From Styela clava (Eukaryota; Chordata; Ascidiacea; Stolidobranchia; Styelidae), in NCBI RefSeq assembly GCF_964204865.1, contig NC_135257.1:6470151-6534150 (forward strand): a stretch of DNA of 64,000 nt. Direction: 5' to 3'. A model generated the notes under the pieces. It made no database searches, had not been told where the DNA came from, and saw only the letters and a list, made by a program, of their open reading frames with translations. The position numbers and the translations under genes were made by a program. How positions within the stretch are numbered: the first letter of the stretch is position 1; the number at the start of each line of letters is the position of its first letter. Below, piece after piece: positions 48,659 to 64,000 of the stretch.

Positions 48659-50877
48659 ATCTAAAAATCAAATTTATTTTTATAGCTATATCCGTTCCTA
48701 TAATGAATTGGTAAAAAAATAAATAAAAAAAAGTTATGCGAGACAAACCTTTAGCAAATACCTCGAATGAATCAGGGCATGATCATACGATTTCACAAAA
48801 AATAAATAAATTATATGATTTTTGTACAGTGTCGAAAGAGATCAACTTTTTTGTGTTCACTATTGTTGATATTTTTATTAGTTCGCTATGCTCAATGTCT
48901 TCAATATATTGTGATAAAGTTGAAATATATCATATTGATACATAACAAGTTGTATTTATCGTTAAACTAAGAAGGTGTACAAGACGCAGAAATATCTTAA
49001 TCAATCTGCTTCATATTGTTTGTCGACTTGATTAGATGATCGATCGTAGTGCACAGCAAACTTATGCAAGTACGGAAGATACCACTCATTCGTACGCTTT
49101 AGTTTTGACATGGGCAATTTACGGCCCGCGGGTCAAATCCGGCCCGTGGGGTAGTTCAATCTGTCCCGTCTGATGTTACCACAACCCAACTAAAACCAAT
49201 TTTGATTTTTTTAGCTGAAAAATTGCTCGAGGAATTTGTTGAGATTGCGATTAAATTTAATTTTAACACTGTAAATATTGTTAATAAAATGTAACTTTGT
49301 TCGTCACACTTACATAATCCAGGTGTCCAGGCGGCAACATTTTTGGCCCCTAGTCAAAAAACCTTGCCCACCCCTGCTTTAGTTTAACAAAGTTTTGCAT
49401 ATCTATATATAGTTATTGAAAACTTGCAAAGAATAAAAGGAAAAAGTGGTGCCATAAGTTCAGTTACTATTTCCGTAAAAAGATACTAAGAAAATTGAAA
49501 ATGAGCTACGGATATTAGATATACATTGCGTCTTACATGAACAGATTCAAATATATACGTATCGGGCATAATATGAGTTGTCCTGGTTTAACGTGTCTTG
49601 TACTTCTTTGGCTAATTTTTTTTAAAATCTGTAAAAATTGACATTATTAATATCAGTCACTTTCGCCGGTGTTGTCAACAACTGTTCGAATATCATCGAC
49701 CGTTACTAAATTTCAACCACTTGAGGAAAGCCTTATATTTCTAAGGTTAAACCAATCAGGATATTAACCAAGAACTACAAGCCGAGCTTGATAGTATATC
49801 TATATAGTCTGATGAGAAATCGACATCCTAAATATTGTTGGAAATGACAATACCAAACAACAGGCGTTCATTCTTCCTTCTACAAACGAGAAACCTGATC
49901 AGGAAGCTAAAATGACGTCACTTCCTGTATGAGTATAGACCGCGTATTATCATTCGGCAACACTGTCAATGATCCACAGCTAGCACAGACATCGCACAAG
50001 CTTCGCACAACCTGTACAGCAGGAATAGCCTCATTTATATTCAGCAGAGCAAAAGTTCTCTGAGTGCAGTTGGTCATAACAGGAATACTATACTGTGCAG
50101 GAATTCAATGGAGTGACTTTTAACTATAGTTTCATGAGCGGTAATATTGTATATTCTTACTGTAAGTAGGGTGATAAATTATAAACGACAATATTCAGTT
50201 ATTCAAACGTTTCACCAGTTGCTTTTTGAAAACATTTTATCATAGTTAGTTAGTTAAGTCGTATTAAATTAGTACTGAGGGTGCCAGTGTACCATGATAA
50301 TATGAAAATGGCATTAAACGATGAACCGATAAAAAACGATATCTGGAACAAAAATTATGTCTTGTTGGGAAATATTTAACAATTATTTCAAGTGAGCCAA
50401 GATGATGAATGTAACATTAAATATCTAATACAAAACCTCAGCAAGTTCTTTTTGAAATTACAAAATTTAAACGATATTAAAATATGCTTGGTGGACGAAG
50501 TGCTTTTACAATTTTCATAGTCAACTTTTAATATGAAACACTGAACGGAATAGTACAAGTCTGCAATTGAAAATCATATATTTGAAGGCCTGAATGTGTT
50601 TTGAAGCTAAACTATTGTAATCAATCATCTTTGACGACTTTTGACGAATAGATTCGCCCGCGACATATTGGAGACATTTTTACGATACATGCAGACAGCA
50701 TCAACTTAGTTCTCGGAAGTATTTGATTCCACTGCCACGCGACCTGCCCATATTTTACTATTTTTATTTTATTGCAGTATTCCTGCTTATTTATATTTAG
50801 CATCCCCGCTCTACCAAAATGGAGTAAAAATATCTTCCATAATTACTTTTCTAAAAAACAGTATAAGAACACTCACC
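48659..50877. other. Spacer between lipocalin and PI3-kinase genes
   Basis: Contains the lipocalin poly(A) signal, a 272-bp hAT-type MITE (49105-49376) and the kinase 5' flank. AG acceptors at about 50777 and 50850 could serve a 5'UTR intron or a trans-spliced leader. No further gene seen. Confidence 0.6.
49105..49376. mobile_element. hAT-type MITE, 272 bp
   Basis: Perfect 8-bp target duplication CTTTAGTT (49097-49104 and 49377-49384). The right end reads, on the other strand, CAGGGGTGGGCAAGGTTTT; the left end has decayed to TTGACATGGGCAATTT. Both subterminal regions are rich in GGCCC. Confidence 0.85.
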
Positions 50878-62230
<11,353 letters not shown>

Positions 62231-63069
62231 ATGGGATTTTGTTCAAAAAAGCGAAACATGTTGAAATTTGACTATGCAAAACGTTTGTCGCGACCTTGCA
62301 AAGTGTATTTAATCAGATAGAATGTGAATGAAAAACGAAATTACTCCAACTTTGCACTTAATTGGTGTTTTACATCAGCTACGTATAATTCAATATTATA
62401 CTTGAAATGCAAATTTCATTGCTGCCGTACATTTAGGAATTCCGTTCGACTTGCTCTGTGGTGTTGCTATGTTCCGTAGTTTTGAGTTCGTTTTTTTTTC
62501 AAGTTTGCCAGACATGTGTTATACACAACGGACCTTCAGTGAAATAATGAAAAAATCCACTTTCCTACGGATGTTCGACATACTATATTTTGTCCCAAAA
62601 ATGAGTACGGTATTGAAGTACATTTGTTGCACAGCGAACATATTTTGGAGATTGTATAGTTGAATCGTTACGAAATATAAGACTTACATACTTGAGTTTG
62701 ATGCCTTTATGTTTCAATAAGTTTTTTTATACAACAGCACAAAGATTTATTCACAAAACAAACATGTTGATATGAATTTTGGGAAAATTTAGATAGTTCC
62801 ATTTACTCTATCATTTCAACTTTCAAATTTTTAATTCTTTTAAATATACGAGTTCTAAAATAAATGTAACCTTTTTATTGTATTTCCAATTTTTGTCCTT
62901 ATCTTCTGAACACAACATAACCTTTTACATACTAGTCATCCTAAAGTGCAGATTTAATACATGAACTTCAGACGGACTTGTATATATTTGGAAATCTTTT
63001 ATTGCAGATATTGATAAAGTTTGTCAAATCGCAGCAACTCGGTTTTATTTTGTATATTGTGCACTCTTG
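62231..63069. other. Convergent intergenic region, PI3-kinase 3'UTR to cupin gene 3' end
   Basis: Contains AATAAA on the + strand at 62859-62864 for the kinase. On the minus strand AATAAA occurs at 63044-63049 and 62998-63003 for the cupin gene, so the two 3' ends nearly meet. The open stretch at 62451-62663 has no recognisable domain. Confidence 0.65.
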
Positions 63070-63806
63070 CTACTTTCTCGTCAATGACTTGATAACTTTC
63101 TTGTGTTTAGGATACATTGTAATCAATTCTTCAGCCGTTGGTTCGTAATTATCTTTCATTTCAAATCCAGGAGATACCGTAACTCCGAGAAGAGAATATT
63201 TCCCCTCGCCGGGATATGTCAAGCGTGCGGCGTACCAGTCACCTTCAAAATGTAAAGAAAATTTATCATATCAATATCGTGTTGTTCAAATATCGTCGAC
63301 TATTTAATAGGTAACAAAAGACATACCTCGTTTTACTGCAACTACAAACTTTTTGGCCGTCTTTCCTAGGTAATGACACGTAAGTTCGCCAGTCACATAA
63401 TCAATGACGAAAAGGGTTAGTTTCGCTCCGTGATAAAAATGCCACAGCTGATCCGAATTTAGTCGATGGAACAGAGAAAAGTCTTTGTCCTGATTCAAAA
63501 AAGAAAGGCAATCTACAACGAAAGTAATATTCATGTTTAGTATTCAACCTCCTTGAATTTTTATCATCGTGGATTAAATTTTCTATCAGTTCGTACTAAT
63601 CATCTTAGCAAACTATATAAACTTGATAAGGCAGAAACATTGTCTATGTTTGCTCTTTTCTCAGCAAACTTTACCTCCAATAGGTAGTAAATATGTGTGC
63701 CAAAGACTCTAGTTGCGTTTGCTCCATATCTTTCTGGAAGGTAACTTATTTTTTCCGTACTTCTGTATATTTCACTGAACCAACCTCCCTGGATTTTAAT
63801 ACCCAT
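63070..63806 (-). CDS. Cupin_5 (DUF985) family protein
   Basis: Minus-strand exons 63675-63806, 63327-63489 and 63070-63242 (468 nt, 155 aa). Family features in order: QGGWFSEIYRS, THIYYLLE, FHRLNSDQLWHFYHG, ELTCHYLGK, GDWYAARLTYPGEGKYSLLG, VSPGFEMKDNYEP and YPKHKKVIKSL. The His/Glu-like cupin positions (FHRL..DQLWHF) lie on the barrel's metal-site strands. The family is widespread in bacteria and invertebrates; its biochemical role is poorly defined. Start: ATG at 63804-63806, preceded by an in-frame TGA 9 nt upstream. An acceptor (TTATTTTCAG) lies 29 nt upstream, so a 5'UTR intron or trans-spliced leader is likely. Exon 2 uses the acceptor GAATCAG at 63490; the earlier AG gives a stop. Confidence 0.83.
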
Positions 63807-64000
63807 GTTTATTTGTCAATCCAGTAATTTGCGGTCTGAAAATAAGAAATTATCCGCAAGTAATATATTCGATATTTTGTGTTGTCATATTTCATTTTGA
63901 TATTATGGATTTTGTAACGGCTCTTAAGCTAACTTTTACCGTTAATAATCCACTTGGTCGACAATCATAAACCATGCTCAAATGTCGCTTAATTGCAATA
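63807..64000. other. 5' flank of the cupin gene to window end
   Basis: Splice acceptor on the minus strand at about 63836-63837, then AT-rich DNA. Any 5'UTR exon is beyond the window or not recognisable. Confidence 0.5.

Overview
This is an AT-rich animal nuclear window: short introns with GT-AG borders, intergenic gaps of a few kb and many small DNA-transposon relics. A p110-gamma-like PI3-kinase, a lipocalin, collagen-plus-C-type-lectin proteins and a large MAM/LDLa receptor together suggest an invertebrate chordate. The compact intron-rich genes and a palindromic TA-flanked repeat fit an ascidian best, but the species is not proven by the sequence. All gene models were built by eye from reading frames, splice borders and phase bookkeeping. 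Every complete model sums to a whole number of codons.

Layout. (1) 110-25052 (+): the 3' part of a very large type I membrane protein with 50 visible exons. It has 12 MAM domains (the first one partial) alternating with LDL-receptor class A repeats (14 in all), then one EGF-like domain, one transmembrane helix and a tail with two [DE]NPLF motifs. It is MALRD1-like. (2) 25053-29110: intergenic DNA with a decayed hAT transposon. (3) 29111-31744 (+): a six-exon CD20-like four-helix membrane protein ending in a proline-rich PPPPY motif. (4) 32722-33394: a second hAT copy with a recognisable transposase fragment. (5) 34862-43260 (+): three tandem collectin-like genes, each with signal peptide, eight Gly-X-Y triplets, helical neck and C-type-lectin-like domain. 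The first copy carries an in-frame stop before its last lectin segment and has lost the 5'UTR splice donor that its siblings appear to have. (6) 46591-48658 (+): a secreted lipocalin. (7) 50878-62230 (+): a complete 19-exon class I PI3-kinase catalytic subunit of the p110-gamma type, 1087 aa. (8) 63070-63806 (-): a 155-aa cupin_5 (DUF985) protein, tail-to-tail with the kinase gene.

The genes do not form an obvious pathway. The clearest local story is the young collectin-like cluster: a roughly 3-kb unit duplicated in tandem, with one copy degenerating. The lectin domain has an altered sugar-binding loop and lacks one of the two usual disulfides, so ligand choice may be unusual. The second theme is repeated insertion of small hAT-type elements into introns and spacers, seven of them with readable termini and most with visible 8-bp target duplications.
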